Assembly (NCBI RefSeq): GCF_030406405.1
Contig: NZ_JAUEPL010000021.1
Coordinates: 36,796 to 100,795, forward strand
Direction of reading: 5' to 3'
Length of the DNA: 64,000 nucleotides
Source of the DNA: Streptomyces ficellus
Lineage (GTDB): Bacteria > Actinomycetota > Actinomycetes > Streptomycetales > Streptomycetaceae
In this document: one piece after another, positions 34,859 to 43,497 of the stretch
Position numbering within the stretch: the first letter of the stretch is position 1
How the letters are laid out: each line of letters opens with the position of its first letter
Position numbers and translations under genes: made by a program
Notes under the pieces: generated by a model
Told to the model about the DNA's origin: nothing
The model's input: the letters and a program-made list of their open reading frames with translations, nothing else
Databases searched by the model: none

Positions 34859-34957
34859 TCAATCGCGCGAACTGGGGTGTCCCCCAGCTCGAAGAGCGTG
34901 GGGAGGGGCCGCCGGATGAGCGGTCCACCACCAGTTCTGGGTCGTCTGCGCGAACAT
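34859..34957 (-). CDS. trpL: trp leader peptide with three tandem Trp codons
   Basis: 32 codons from ATG 34957 to TGA 34859-34861, reading MFAQTTQNWWWTAHPAAP then on to HPSSRD. Three consecutive TGG codons at positions 9-11 are highly unusual in any random frame and are the classical sensor of charged tRNA-Trp. A terminator hairpin follows within 10 nt of the stop. When tryptophan is short the ribosome should stall on WWW and favour read-through into trpEG. The same arrangement is known for streptomycete trpE genes. Confidence 0.93.
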   Translation of the reverse strand: MFAQTTQNWWWTAHPAAPPHALRAGGHPSSRD

Positions 34958-34970
34958 GCCGCGAACCCTA

Positions 34971-34994
34971 CCTGATGATTCTTGTCTCATCAGG
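34971..34994. promoter_or_regulatory. Perfect inverted repeat between trpEG and DAHP synthase
   Basis: CCTGATGA (34971-34978), 8-nt spacer, TCATCAGG (34987-34994). It lies just upstream of trpL on one side and 46 bp before the DAHP synthase start on the other, so it could be a shared operator. On the minus strand TAGGGT follows it as a possible -10. Confidence 0.55.
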
Positions 34995-35040
34995 TGAGCG
35001 CGCAGATGGACGTATGTGGATACCCCGTAAGGTTGTGCAG

Positions 35041-36393
35041 GTGACCGTGAACGCTAAGTCCACCCCTACCGGTGGCAACACCTGGCGAGACCTTCCCGCG
35101 GCGCAGCAGCCCGAGTACCCCGATGCCGAGGCTCTGCGCGATGTGATCGCGGACCTCGAGTCGTATCCGCCGCTCGTCTTCGCGGGCGAGTGCGACCAGC
35201 TGCGCGCCCGGATGGGAGCCGTCGCCAGGGGCGAGGCGTTCCTGCTCCAGGGCGGCGACTGCGCCGAGGCCTTCGACGGCGTGTCCGCCGACCACATCCG
35301 TAACAAGCTCAAGACGCTGCTCCAGATGGGCGCCGTGCTGACGTACGCCGCCTCCGTCCCCGTCGTCAAGGTGGGGCGGATCGCCGGCCAGTACTCCAAG
35401 CCGCGCTCCAAGCCGACCGAGACCCGCGACGGCGTGACGCTGCCGACGTACCGCGGCGACTCGGTCAACGGCTTCGCCTTCACCGAAGAGGCCCGTATTC
35501 CGGACCCGGAGCGGCTCAAGCGCATGTACCAGGCGTCCGCCTCGACGCTGAACCTGGTGCGCGCCTTCACCACCGGCGGTTACGCCGACCTGCGCCAGGT
35601 GCACGCCTGGAACCAGGACTTCGTGAAGTCGTCCCCGTCGGGGCAGCGCTACGAGCAGCTGGCGCGCGAGATCGACAACGCGCTGAACTTCATGAAGGCC
35701 TGCGGCACCGACCCGGCCGAGTTCCGCACGGTGGAGTTCTACGCCTCGCACGAGGCGCTGCTGCTGGACTACGAGTCGGCGCTGACCCGCGTCGACTCCC
35801 GTACCGGTCACCTGTACGACACCTCGGGCCATATGGTGTGGATCGGTGAGCGCACCCGCCAGCTGGACGGCGCGCACATCGAGTTCGCGTCGCAGATCCG
35901 CAACCCGATCGGCATCAAGCTCGGTCCGACCACGACGGTCGACGAGGCGCTGACGTACATCGACCGCCTCGACCCCGAGCGGGAGCCGGGCCGGCTGACC
36001 TTCATCGTCCGTATGGGCGCCGACAAGGTCCGCGACAAGCTCCCCGAGCTGGTCGAGAAGGTCACGGCCTCGGGCGCCACGGTGGCCTGGGTGACCGACC
36101 CGATGCACGGCAACACCTTCGAGGCGGCCTCCGGCCACAAGACGCGCCGCTTCGACGACGTCCTGGACGAGGTCAAGGGCTTCTTCGAGGTGCACAAGGA
36201 GCTCGGTACGCACCCGGGCGGCATCCACGTCGAGCTGACCGGTGACGATGTCACCGAGTGCGTGGGCGGCGGCGACGAGATCTTCGTCGACGACCTGCAC
36301 CAGCGGTACGAGACGGCCTGCGACCCGCGGCTCAACCGCAGCCAGTCGCTGGACCTGGCGTTCCTGGTGGCGGAGATGTACCGCGACCAGTGA
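35041..36393 (+). CDS. aroG: Class II DAHP synthase
   Basis: 3-deoxy-D-arabino-heptulosonate 7-phosphate synthase, 450 aa from GTG 35041. Class II landmarks: LLQGGDCAEAF (metal-binding Cys), HIRNKLKTLLQMG, KVGRIAGQYSKPRS, DYESALTRVD, WVTDPMHGNTFE and GGIHVELTGDDVTECVGG. It condenses PEP and erythrose-4-phosphate, the entry to the shikimate pathway. The mycobacterial counterpart is aroG (Rv2178c); in streptomycetes it is often called aroH. Divergent from trpEG, so precursor supply and anthranilate formation are physically paired. Confidence 0.95.
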   Translation: MTVNAKSTPTGGNTWRDLPAAQQPEYPDAEALRDVIADLESYPPLVFAGECDQLRARMGAVARGEAFLLQGGDCAEAFDGVSADHIRNKLKTLLQMGAVLTYAASVPVVKVGRIAGQYSKPRSKPTETRDGVTLPTYRGDSVNGFAFTEEARIPDPERLKRMYQASASTLNLVRAFTTGGYADLRQVHAWNQDFVKSSPSGQRYEQLAREIDNALNFMKACGTDPAEFRTVEFYASHEALLLDYESALTRVDSRTGHLYDTSGHMVWIGERTRQLDGAHIEFASQIRNPIGIKLGPTTTVDEALTYIDRLDPEREPGRLTFIVRMGADKVRDKLPELVEKVTASGATVAWVTDPMHGNTFEAASGHKTRRFDDVLDEVKGFFEVHKELGTHPGGIHVELTGDDVTECVGGGDEIFVDDLHQRYETACDPRLNRSQSLDLAFLVAEMYRDQ

Positions 36394-36436
36394 TCTGAAT
36401 GACCGTTGATCTTGGCTGAATACAGCCTTGACGTGC

Positions 36437-36473
36437 CGATGGGGCGCGGATCCATGTGATCCGCGCCCCATCG
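36437..36473 (+). terminator. Strong hairpin after DAHP synthase
   Basis: Perfect 15-bp stem (36437-36451 with 36459-36473, CGATGGGGCGCGGAT arm) and a 7-nt loop, then CCGTTTCCC. Confidence 0.85.
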
Positions 36474-36514
36474 CCGTTTCCCGGGCTTTTGCGCGCCCTG
36501 GGCTATGGGTAAGG

Positions 36515-36533
36515 TTAGGTTAGCCTCACCGAT
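36515..36533 (+). promoter_or_regulatory. DmdR/IdeR-type iron box
   Basis: TTAGGTTAGCCTCACCGAT agrees at 16 of 19 positions with the actinobacterial iron box TTAGGTTAGCCTAACCTAA. It lies 43 bp before bfd, so bfd should be repressed by iron-loaded DmdR1. Confidence 0.82.
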
Positions 36534-36575
36534 CAACGGGGGGTCCAGCATCGATCCCGCAGGGAGGTGAGCCGC

Positions 36576-36869
36576 GTGTACGTCTGCTCGTGCTTCGGTG
36601 TCACCGAGAAGCAGGTCAAGGAACACGCGGACGCCGGCGCCTGCACGCCCCGCCAGATCGCGTCGGCCTGCAAGGCCGGCACGGACTGCGGTTCCTGCGT
36701 ACGCCGGATCCAGGCGATTCTCGGCCGTGGCAACTGCCCGCGCCGCGAGCTGGTGGACCAGGGCAGGCCGGCGCTGACGGCTGACGCCGTGGACACCGGC
36801 GTGCTCGCCGAGGCCATCGAGGCCATCGAGGCCGTCCAGCTCCCCGAGCCGCTGCCCGAAGCGGCCTAG
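36576..36869 (+). CDS. bfd: Bacterioferritin-associated ferredoxin
   Basis: 97 aa from GTG 36576, nine bases after GGGAGG; the in-frame GTG at 36567 abuts the ribosome site. CSCFGVTE near the start and CKAGTDCGSC supply the four [2Fe-2S] cysteines (C-x-C ... C-x2-C). It reduces the ferric core of bacterioferritin to release iron. The C-terminal ~35 residues are an Ala/Glu-rich extension beyond the usual ~65-residue Bfd. Convergent with bfr and controlled by the iron box. Confidence 0.92.
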   Translation: MYVCSCFGVTEKQVKEHADAGACTPRQIASACKAGTDCGSCVRRIQAILGRGNCPRRELVDQGRPALTADAVDTGVLAEAIEAIEAVQLPEPLPEAA

Positions 36870-36907
36870 CGCCCCGCTGTCAGCCGCCAGCCGCCAGCCG
36901 CCGGCTG

Positions 36908-37387
36908 TCAGCTGTCGGGCTGCTCGATCAGCTGGGCGATGTACAGCGCCTCGCCGAGCTTCTCGACCAGCTCCAGCTGTGTGTCGAGGTAGTCGATGTG
37001 GTGCTCCTCGTCCGCGAGGATCGACTCGAAGATGTTCGCGGACGTGATGTCGCCCTTGTTGCGCATGACCTCGATGCCGCGCCTGAGCCGGTCGATCGCC
37101 TCGACCTCGACCTGCCGGTCCGCCTGGAACATCTCCGTGAGCGTCTGGCCGACGCGGACGTGGAAGAGCCGCTGGTAGTTCGGCAGGCCCTCCAGGAAGA
37201 GAATCCGGTCGGTGAGCACCTCGGCGTGCTTCATCTCGTCGAAGGACTCCGCACGGGTGTACTTGGCGAGCTTCGTCCACCCGAAGTTCTCCTGCATCTT
37301 CGCGTGCAGAAAGTACTGGTTGATCGCCGTCAGCTCGGCGGTCAGCTGCTCGTTGAGGAATTCGATGACCTCGGGGTCGCCCTGCAT
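36908..37387 (-). CDS. bfr: Bacterioferritin
   Basis: 159 aa, starting MQGDPEVIEFLNEQLTAE. The ferroxidase centre is complete: E18, E51, H54, E94, E127, H130. M52 is the inter-subunit heme ligand. It forms a 24-mer iron store. AAGGAG precedes the ATG. No iron box of the bfd type was seen in its own upstream region, consistent with opposite regulation of storage and release. Confidence 0.97.
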   Translation of the reverse strand: MQGDPEVIEFLNEQLTAELTAINQYFLHAKMQENFGWTKLAKYTRAESFDEMKHAEVLTDRILFLEGLPNYQRLFHVRVGQTLTEMFQADRQVEVEAIDRLRRGIEVMRNKGDITSANIFESILADEEHHIDYLDTQLELVEKLGEALYIAQLIEQPDS

Positions 37388-37543
37388 CGCAGAGGCTCCT
37401 TCCGCGCGTGTGAAAGGGGCAGATGCCGCGCATCCTCGCACCGCTGGAGAGGGTCGTCCAGTAAGTGCATGCTTAGTATGAGTTGCCCCGATCGGACTCG
37501 TACCTGGTCATGACCACCCTTCCCGGTCTGTCACCATTGAGAC

Positions 37544-38176
37544 ATGGGTCAGCCAGGGAGCGGGGAACACCGGGCAGCAGGAGAGCCCGAGCTTCCGCCG
37601 GGGCAGCGGCTCCAGCGCGGCTGGCCGGTCACCCATTACGGGCCGGTCCCCAAGTTCAAGCCGGACCGCTGGGAGTTCCGGGTCTTCGGCGCCACCGCCA
37701 ACGGCGACAAGCACTGCTGGAACCACGAGGAATTCTCCGCCCTGCCGTTCTCGACGGTCGTGGCCGATCTGCACTGCGTCACGAAATTCAGCATGCTGGG
37801 CGCCGAGTGGGGCGGGGTTCCCGCTCGTACGATCCTGGAACTCGCCCCGCCGGCGGCGAATGCCACCCATGTGATGGTGTGGGCGGAGTACGGCTTCAGT
37901 GCCAATATGCGGCTCTCCGACTTCGCGTCGGAGCGCACGATTTTCGCCACGCACAAGGACGGTGAGCTGCTCACCGCCGAGCACGGTTTCCCGCTGCGGC
38001 TGATCGTGCCGCACCTGTACGCCTGGAAGGGGCCCAAGTGGGTCCGGGGCGTGGAATACATGACCGCCGATCGCCGCGGCTTCTGGGAGGAGCGCGGCTA
38101 TCACAACATCGGCGACCCGTGGCGGGAACAGCGTTACTCCTACCAGGAGGAGCCGGGGGACGGCCCAGAGCTGTAA
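37544..38176 (+). CDS. Sulfite-oxidase-like molybdopterin oxidoreductase
   Basis: 210 aa, the small single-domain form of the sulfite oxidase / YedY superfamily. It has the Mo-ligand cysteine in VADLHCVTKFS, WGGVPARTILELA, EYGFSANM and PLRLIVPHLYAWKGPKWV. No signal peptide is evident, so it may be cytoplasmic. Substrate unknown. It is divergent from bfr and convergent with endonuclease IV. Confidence 0.85.
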   Translation: MGQPGSGEHRAAGEPELPPGQRLQRGWPVTHYGPVPKFKPDRWEFRVFGATANGDKHCWNHEEFSALPFSTVVADLHCVTKFSMLGAEWGGVPARTILELAPPAANATHVMVWAEYGFSANMRLSDFASERTIFATHKDGELLTAEHGFPLRLIVPHLYAWKGPKWVRGVEYMTADRRGFWEERGYHNIGDPWREQRYSYQEEPGDGPEL

Positions 38177-38252
38177 TACCTGGTGAGGGTGACCGCGCCC
38201 GCCCATGACAGGGCGACATAGGCCGGCCCGGACACTCCGCCAGGCGTGTGCG

Positions 38253-39140
38253 TCACCTGAGCTTCTTCAGCCGCTCGATGTCCCCCGCGTGTCCTTCCTT
38301 GCCGCCGGGCGTCTCGATGATCAGCGGTACGCCCTCGGTGGCCGGGTGGCGCATCAGCTCGCGGAAGGGCTCCTCACCGATGTGACCCGCGCCGATGTTC
38401 GCGTGACGGTCCTTGTGGGCGCCCACGACGTCCTTCGAGTCATTGGCGTGGATCAGCTTGAGCCGGCCCTCACCGACCGTCCCGACCAGGAGGTCGAGGG
38501 TCTGCCGTACGCCGTCCTCCGCGGTGAGGTCGTGCCCGGCCGCGAAGATGTGGCAGGTGTCCAGGCAGACGCCCAGCCGGGGGTGGGCGTCCAGCGCGTC
38601 GAAGTACGGGCCGAAGTCCCAGGTGCGGGAGCAGAGCGAGGAGCCCTGACCGGCCGTCGACTCCAGCAGCAGGAACGGGTCGTCGTCGTGCGTCAGCTCG
38701 TCCAGCAGCGGCAGCATGTGCGTGCGTACCTGCGCGAGGGCCTCCTCGCGCGGGCGGCCACCGGTCGCCGAACCGGTGTGCACCACCACGCCCAGCGCGC
38801 CGATGGCGCGGGCGCGGCGCAGCGAGTGGCGCAGGGACCGCACGGAGAGCTCGACCGTCGCCTCGGTGTGCGAGCCGAAGTTGATCAGGTAGGGGGCGTG
38901 GACGTACGCCGGTATGCCCTCCGCCGCGCACTCGGCGCGGAACAGCTCGTCCTGGGCCGGGTTCCCGGCGGGCGTGGCCCAGCCGCGCGGGTTGGCGACG
39001 AAGACCTGGACGGTCTCGGCGCCGACCTCGCGGGCGTAGGTGAGGCCGGTCTTCGCGAGGCCGCCGGCCACGGCGACATGGCTGCCGACAGGGCGGGCGG
39101 CGCCCCCCGGTCGAGGGGAGCCGGGAGCTTGGGGGAGCAT
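38253..39140 (-). CDS. nfo: Endonuclease IV (AP endonuclease)
   Basis: 295 aa. The trinuclear zinc ligands are visible in order: SHVAVAGG, AYVHAPYLIN, VVHTGS, LLLESTAGQ, CLDTCHIFAAG, LIHANDSK, DRHANIG and LIIETPGG. It cuts the backbone 5' of abasic sites in base-excision repair. It starts 6 bp after the Ser/Thr kinase stop, so it is the second gene of that operon. Confidence 0.93.
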   Translation of the reverse strand: MLPQAPGSPRPGGAARPVGSHVAVAGGLAKTGLTYAREVGAETVQVFVANPRGWATPAGNPAQDELFRAECAAEGIPAYVHAPYLINFGSHTEATVELSVRSLRHSLRRARAIGALGVVVHTGSATGGRPREEALAQVRTHMLPLLDELTHDDDPFLLLESTAGQGSSLCSRTWDFGPYFDALDAHPRLGVCLDTCHIFAAGHDLTAEDGVRQTLDLLVGTVGEGRLKLIHANDSKDVVGAHKDRHANIGAGHIGEEPFRELMRHPATEGVPLIIETPGGKEGHAGDIERLKKLR

Positions 39141-39146
39141 GCGCTT

Positions 39147-41078
39147 TTAGAGTCCCTTGATCTGGATGGTGATGGTGCTGCCCTCGGGCGCCCGGTCGCC
39201 GCCCGCGACGGACTGCCCGCTCACGGTGTCGCCGAGGAACGGGAAGGTCTTCTCGACCTTCACCTCGAAGCCGGCGTCCTTGAGCTCGCGCGTGGCCTCG
39301 TCGACGTTCCGGCCGGTCACGTCCGGGACGTCGGCCATGCGCGGGCCCTTGGAGAGGGTGAGCGTGACCGTGTCGCCCTTGGCGGTCCGGGTGCCCTGCG
39401 CCAGGGACTGCTTGGCGACCGATCCGGCGTCCTGGGCGGAGTGCACCCGCGCGGCGGCGACCTTCACGGTGAGCCCGGCGTCCTCCAGCGTACGGGTCGC
39501 GGCGGCCAGGGTGGCGCCGGTGACGTCCGGGACGTCGACCGGGGCGCCCTTGCTGACGACGAGGGCGACCGCGGAGTCGGGGTTGCGCCGGGTGCCGGGC
39601 TGCGGGTCGGTGCTGATCACCGACCCCTGTGCGATCTCCTGGCTGAACGCCCGCGTGACGACCCCCGGGGCCAGTCCCGCCTTGGTGAGCTCACGCCTGG
39701 CCTCGTCCAGCGGGGTGCCCCTGACGTTGGGGACCTTCACGACCCTGGGGCCACGGGAGAGGGTGAGCGTCACGGAACCGTTGCCGCGGACGCGCTCGCC
39801 GGGCGCGGGGTCGGTGCCCATCACGGTGCCGGGCTTGTAGGCGCTGCTGTAGTCCCGCTCGACGCTCTTGACGTCCAGCCCGGCGTCCGCGAGCCGCTGC
39901 TCCGCCTCCGCCTGGGTCTGGCCGAGGACGGCGGGGACGTGGGTGAACTGTCCCGAGTTGATGTACCAGACGCCCGCTCCGACACCCAGGACCAGCAGGA
40001 CGGCCACCACGGCGGCTATCAGGCCGCGGCGGGGGTGACGGACCGGGTGCGGCCCCCGCCCCGGGCCGGGGCTCGGGGGCGTCTCCAGCCGGCTGGTGTG
40101 CAGGACCGGCTGGTGCTCGCCCGGCAGGTCACGGGCGATCACGCTCGTGGGGTCCTCCGAGCCGTCAGCCGCCTGCTCGCTGCGCGCCGCGGGTCCGGTG
40201 CGCGCCTGCGGCGGGATCAGGTCCAGCTCGTCGTCACCGAGCAGGGCGCGGGTCTCGCGGGCCTGGGCGAGGAGCGCCACCGCGTCGTGCGGGCGGATGT
40301 CCGGGTTGCGGGCGGTGGCGCTCGCCACCAGCTCGTCCAGGTCGGCCGCGAGGCCGGGCACGGCCGCGGACGGCGCCGGGACGTCCGTGTTCAGGTGCCG
40401 GTAGAGGATCTGGGCGGGCGTGTCGCCCGCGTGCGGCTTGGCGCCGGTCAGCATCTCGTACAGGACGACACCGCAGGCGTACACGTCCGCGCGGGTGTCG
40501 GCCGTGCCGTGCTCGATCTGCTCGGGCGCCAGGTACGACACCGTGCCGAGGACGGAGCCGGTGGTGCTGGTGGCCGCGCCGACCGCCCGTACGAGCCCGA
40601 AGTCGGCGACCTTGACCCGGCCGTCGTCCCCTATCAGGACGTTCTCCGGCTTCATGTCGCGGTGCACGAAACCCGCCCGGTGCGCGGCGCCCAGCGCGGC
40701 GAGCACCGGCTCCAGGATGTCGAGCGCGGCCCGCGGCTGGAGCGCGCCGCGCTCGCGCAGGACGTCGCGGAGGGTGCAGCCGGCCACGTACTCCATGGCG
40801 AGGTACACATACGCCCCGTCCGCACCCTGGTCGAAGACGCCGACCACATTGGGGTGCGAGAGCCGCGCCACCGACTTGGCCTCGCGGATGAACCGCTCGA
40901 CGAACGTCGCGTCGGTCGCGAGGGCCGGGTGCATCACCTTCAGGGCGAGGCTCCGGTCGAGCCGGGTGTCGACGGCCCGGTACACCGTGGCCATGCCACC
41001 GACGGCGATGCGCGCGTCGACTCGGTAGCGGCCGTCGAGCAGCTGGCCGACGAGCGGGTCGTGCAGGGTCGTATCCAC
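39147..41078 (-). CDS. PASTA-domain Ser/Thr protein kinase (PknB type)
   Basis: 643 aa from GTG 41078. Kinase domain (about 17-285): GGMATVYRA, invariant Lys in SLALKVMHP, HRDMKPEN, DFG, YLAPEQ. A juxtamembrane linker leads to one membrane helix (about 363-385) and four extracellular PASTA repeats ending GLGD-like VSGQSVAGG. PASTA domains sense muropeptides or lipid II. The mycobacterial kinase at this position (PknL, Rv2176) lacks PASTA repeats. A PknL-substrate-like protein is encoded 3.9 kb away (44971). Confidence 0.95.
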   Translation of the reverse strand: MDTTLHDPLVGQLLDGRYRVDARIAVGGMATVYRAVDTRLDRSLALKVMHPALATDATFVERFIREAKSVARLSHPNVVGVFDQGADGAYVYLAMEYVAGCTLRDVLRERGALQPRAALDILEPVLAALGAAHRAGFVHRDMKPENVLIGDDGRVKVADFGLVRAVGAATSTTGSVLGTVSYLAPEQIEHGTADTRADVYACGVVLYEMLTGAKPHAGDTPAQILYRHLNTDVPAPSAAVPGLAADLDELVASATARNPDIRPHDAVALLAQARETRALLGDDELDLIPPQARTGPAARSEQAADGSEDPTSVIARDLPGEHQPVLHTSRLETPPSPGPGRGPHPVRHPRRGLIAAVVAVLLVLGVGAGVWYINSGQFTHVPAVLGQTQAEAEQRLADAGLDVKSVERDYSSAYKPGTVMGTDPAPGERVRGNGSVTLTLSRGPRVVKVPNVRGTPLDEARRELTKAGLAPGVVTRAFSQEIAQGSVISTDPQPGTRRNPDSAVALVVSKGAPVDVPDVTGATLAAATRTLEDAGLTVKVAAARVHSAQDAGSVAKQSLAQGTRTAKGDTVTLTLSKGPRMADVPDVTGRNVDEATRELKDAGFEVKVEKTFPFLGDTVSGQSVAGGDRAPEGSTITIQIKGL

Positions 41079-41158
41079 CCGGCCGAGTCTACGAGCCCCC
41101 ACCGACACCCCTCACCGCCGTGTGCACACCCCCGCGACCGCGGCCGACCTGTGACACC

Positions 41159-41178
41159 CGGGCCGGGCCACCGGCCCG
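41159..41178 (-). terminator. Hairpin after the thiO-thiS-thiG operon
   Basis: CGGGCCGG (41159-41166) / CCGGCCCG (41171-41178), 4-nt loop, just 3' of thiG. Confidence 0.5.
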
Positions 41179-41186
41179 GAGCACGC

Positions 41187-41981
41187 CTAGAACGCCGGCC
41201 GCTCCGGGTCCAGGGACGCGCGGCCCTCCACAGGGGAGGACGCCTCCGCGAAGTGACGGCGCGGAATCCGTCCCGCCCGGTACGCCAGGCGTCCCGCCTC
41301 CACCGCGTGCCGCATCGCCTCGGCCATCAGCACCGGCTCCTGCGCCCGCGTCACCGCCGACGCCAGCATCACCGCCGCGCACCCCAGCTCCATCGCCAGC
41401 GCCGCGTCCGACGCCGTACCGGCACCCGCGTCCAGAATCACCGGCACGCGCGCGTGCTCCACGATCAGCTGGAAATTGTGCGGGTTGCGGATACCGAGGC
41501 CCGACCCGATCGGCGAACCCAGCGGCATGATCGCCGCACAGCCGACGTCCTCCAGCTTGCGCGCGAGCACCGGGTCGTCGTTGGTGTACGGCAGGACCGT
41601 GAAGCCGTCGTCGACCAGCGTCTCGGCCGCGTCGAGCAGCTCGATCGGGTCGGGCAGCAGCGTCCGCTCGTCGGCGACGACCTCCAGCTTGATCCAGTCG
41701 GTACCGAGCGCCTCACGCGCGAGGCGGGCCGTCAGCACGGCCTCGCCCGCCGTGAAGCAGCCGGCCGTGTTCGGCAGGACACGGATACCGAGCTTGCCCA
41801 GGACGGACAGCACCGAGCCCTGGACGGTCGGGTCGAGGCGGCGCATCGCCACGGTCGTCAGTTCCGTGCCGCTCGCGGTCAGCGAGCGTTCCAGTACGTC
41901 GAGGCTGGGCGCCCCGCCCGTACCCATGATCAGCCGGGAGACGAAGGTGGTCCCGGCGATGGTGAGACGGTCGTCGGCCAT
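41187..41981 (-). CDS. thiG: Thiazole synthase
   Basis: 264 aa TIM barrel. SRLIMGTGGAPS at the N-terminus, the Schiff-base lysine in WIKLEVVADERTLLPDP, IMPLGSPIGSGLGI, and VPVILDAGAGTASDAALAMELG. It builds the thiazole phosphate of thiamine from DXP, the glycine imine made by ThiO, and sulfur from ThiS-thiocarboxylate. Last gene of the operon, 3 bp after thiS. Confidence 0.97.
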   Translation of the reverse strand: MADDRLTIAGTTFVSRLIMGTGGAPSLDVLERSLTASGTELTTVAMRRLDPTVQGSVLSVLGKLGIRVLPNTAGCFTAGEAVLTARLAREALGTDWIKLEVVADERTLLPDPIELLDAAETLVDDGFTVLPYTNDDPVLARKLEDVGCAAIMPLGSPIGSGLGIRNPHNFQLIVEHARVPVILDAGAGTASDAALAMELGCAAVMLASAVTRAQEPVLMAEAMRHAVEAGRLAYRAGRIPRRHFAEASSPVEGRASLDPERPAF

Positions 41982-41984
41982 GGC

Positions 41985-42185
41985 TCAGCCCCCCTGGACG
42001 GCGGTGAGGACCTCGACCCGGTCGCCCTCGCCGAGCAGCGTCCCGGACCACTGGCTGCGCGGGACGACGGTCTCGTTGACGGCGGCCGCGACGCCGGACG
42101 GCGCGGTGGTCAGCGTCGCGACGAGCGCGTCGAGAGTGGTGGGCTCGGCGAGCCGTCGGCTCTCGCCGTTCACGGAGACGTTCAT
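41985..42185 (-). CDS. thiS: Sulfur-carrier protein ThiS
   Basis: 66 aa ubiquitin-fold protein, beginning MNVSVNGESRRLAEPTTLDA and ending VEVLTAVQGG; the terminal GlyGly is thiocarboxylated. ATG overlaps the thiO stop (ATGA). Confidence 0.95.
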   Translation of the reverse strand: MNVSVNGESRRLAEPTTLDALVATLTTAPSGVAAAVNETVVPRSQWSGTLLGEGDRVEVLTAVQGG

Positions 42186-43393
42186 GACACTCCTACGGAG
42201 ACGGAGGAGACGGAGGAGACGGAAGGGGACGTGCGGTCCACGGTGGCGAGCGGGGCGAAACGCGCGGGGGCGAAGGCGCGGGCCTCGTCCGGCAGCTCCC
42301 CGGTGACGAGCACCTCGGCCATCACGTCCCCCGTGACGGGCGTCAGGAGCACCCCGTTGCGGTAGTGCCCGGTCGCCAGGTGCAGCCCCGGCAGCGAGGT
42401 CGGGCCGAGCAGCGGCGCGTTGTCGGGCGAGCCCGGCCGCAGCCCCGCGCGGGTCTCGGTCAGCGGCAGCTCGGTGATGCCGGGCACCAGCTCGTGGGCG
42501 TCGCGCAGCAGCTCGTACACCCCGCCGGCGGTGACCGTGGTGTCCCAGCCGAGCTCCTCGCTGGTCGCGCCGACGACCAGCTCGCCGTTCTCGCGCGGCA
42601 CCAGGTACACATGGCTGCCGCGCACCACCGCCCGGACCGTCCGCGACAGGAACGGCGCGTACGCGGGAGGCACCGACAGCCGCAGCACCTGCCCCTTGAC
42701 CGGCCGCACCGGCGGCAGCACCTCTTCCGGTACGCCGCCGAGCCGCCCGCTCAGGCTGCCCGCGGCCAGCACCACCTGCCCGGCCGCGAGCTCCGTACCG
42801 TCCGCCAGAACGGCCCCCGCCGCCCGGTCCCGTACCACCGACAGCCGCTCCCCCCAGGCGCGGTGGAAGACCACCCCGGCCCGCTCGCACGCGGCCACCA
42901 GGGCCGCCGCGAGGCGCCGCGGATCGACCTGGTGGTCGCCGTCCACCCGTAGCCCGCCGCGCACGCCGGGCGCCAGCATGGGCTCCAGGCGGCGGCACTC
43001 GCGGCCGGTCAGCCACTCCGAGTCCAGTCCGGACCGGCGCTGCAACGCGTGCAGCTCCCGCAGATGGGCGCGGTCGTCGGCGTCGAGGGCGACGGCGAGC
43101 GTGCCGCACGCGCGGTAGCCCACGTCCATGCCACCGGCCGCCTCCTGGAGCTCGGCGACGAACTCCGGGTAGCGGCGGGCGGAGGCCAGGTTGAGGCCGA
43201 GCAGCGTCTCCTCGCCGTAGTGCAGCTCGGTGACCGCGGCGAGCATGCCCGCCGCCACCCGCGCGGCCCCGCCGCCGGGCTCCGGGTCGGCGACGGCGGC
43301 GCGCAGCCCGCGCTGCGCCGCGCGCCAGGCCGTGACCAGGCCGATGATTCCGCCCCCGATGACCAGGACGTCTGACGTCGTACGTGGATGCAT
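42182..43393 (-). CDS. thiO: Glycine oxidase ThiO
   Basis: 403 aa FAD enzyme. Rossmann motif VLVIGGGIIGLVTAWRAA at the start, then ARVAAGMLAAVTE, DHQVDPRRLAAAL, and the C-terminal GLRPGSPDNAPLLGP and TGHYRNGVLLTP. It oxidises glycine to the imine used by ThiG. The last ~15 residues are a Ser/Val repeat (SPSVSSVSSVSVGVS) encoded by GGAGAC/GGAGGA repeats, which looks like microsatellite expansion. The gene is controlled by the TPP riboswitch in front of it. Confidence 0.95.
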   Translation of the reverse strand: MHPRTTSDVLVIGGGIIGLVTAWRAAQRGLRAAVADPEPGGGAARVAAGMLAAVTELHYGEETLLGLNLASARRYPEFVAELQEAAGGMDVGYRACGTLAVALDADDRAHLRELHALQRRSGLDSEWLTGRECRRLEPMLAPGVRGGLRVDGDHQVDPRRLAAALVAACERAGVVFHRAWGERLSVVRDRAAGAVLADGTELAAGQVVLAAGSLSGRLGGVPEEVLPPVRPVKGQVLRLSVPPAYAPFLSRTVRAVVRGSHVYLVPRENGELVVGATSEELGWDTTVTAGGVYELLRDAHELVPGITELPLTETRAGLRPGSPDNAPLLGPTSLPGLHLATGHYRNGVLLTPVTGDVMAEVLVTGELPDEARAFAPARFAPLATVDRTSPSVSSVSSVSVGVS

Positions 43394-43404
43394 GGGCGTC
43401 CAGC

Positions 43405-43497
43405 CCCTCCCTTCGCCGGCATGACCCGGATCAGGTTCGTACGGTCGGAGGCCGTCCCAGCCTCCCTCTCAGCCCGGTGCGTCCGGGCTCCCGCGAG
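43405..43497 (-). ncRNA. TPP (THI-box) riboswitch
   Basis: On the minus strand: CGCGGGAGCCC, GGGCTGAGAGGG, ACCGTACGAACCTGATCCGG, GTCATGCCGGCGAAGGGA, the standard TPP aptamer blocks in order. It ends directly at the thiO ribosome site GGGAGGGG, and GGGC-TGGAC-GCCC next to it can sequester that site. Translational repression by thiamine pyrophosphate is therefore likely. Confidence 0.97.

Noticed and set aside
38205..42365. 1386-codon plus-strand frame across nfo, the kinase and thiG
   Set aside because: It is antisense to four well-identified genes and has no recognisable domain.
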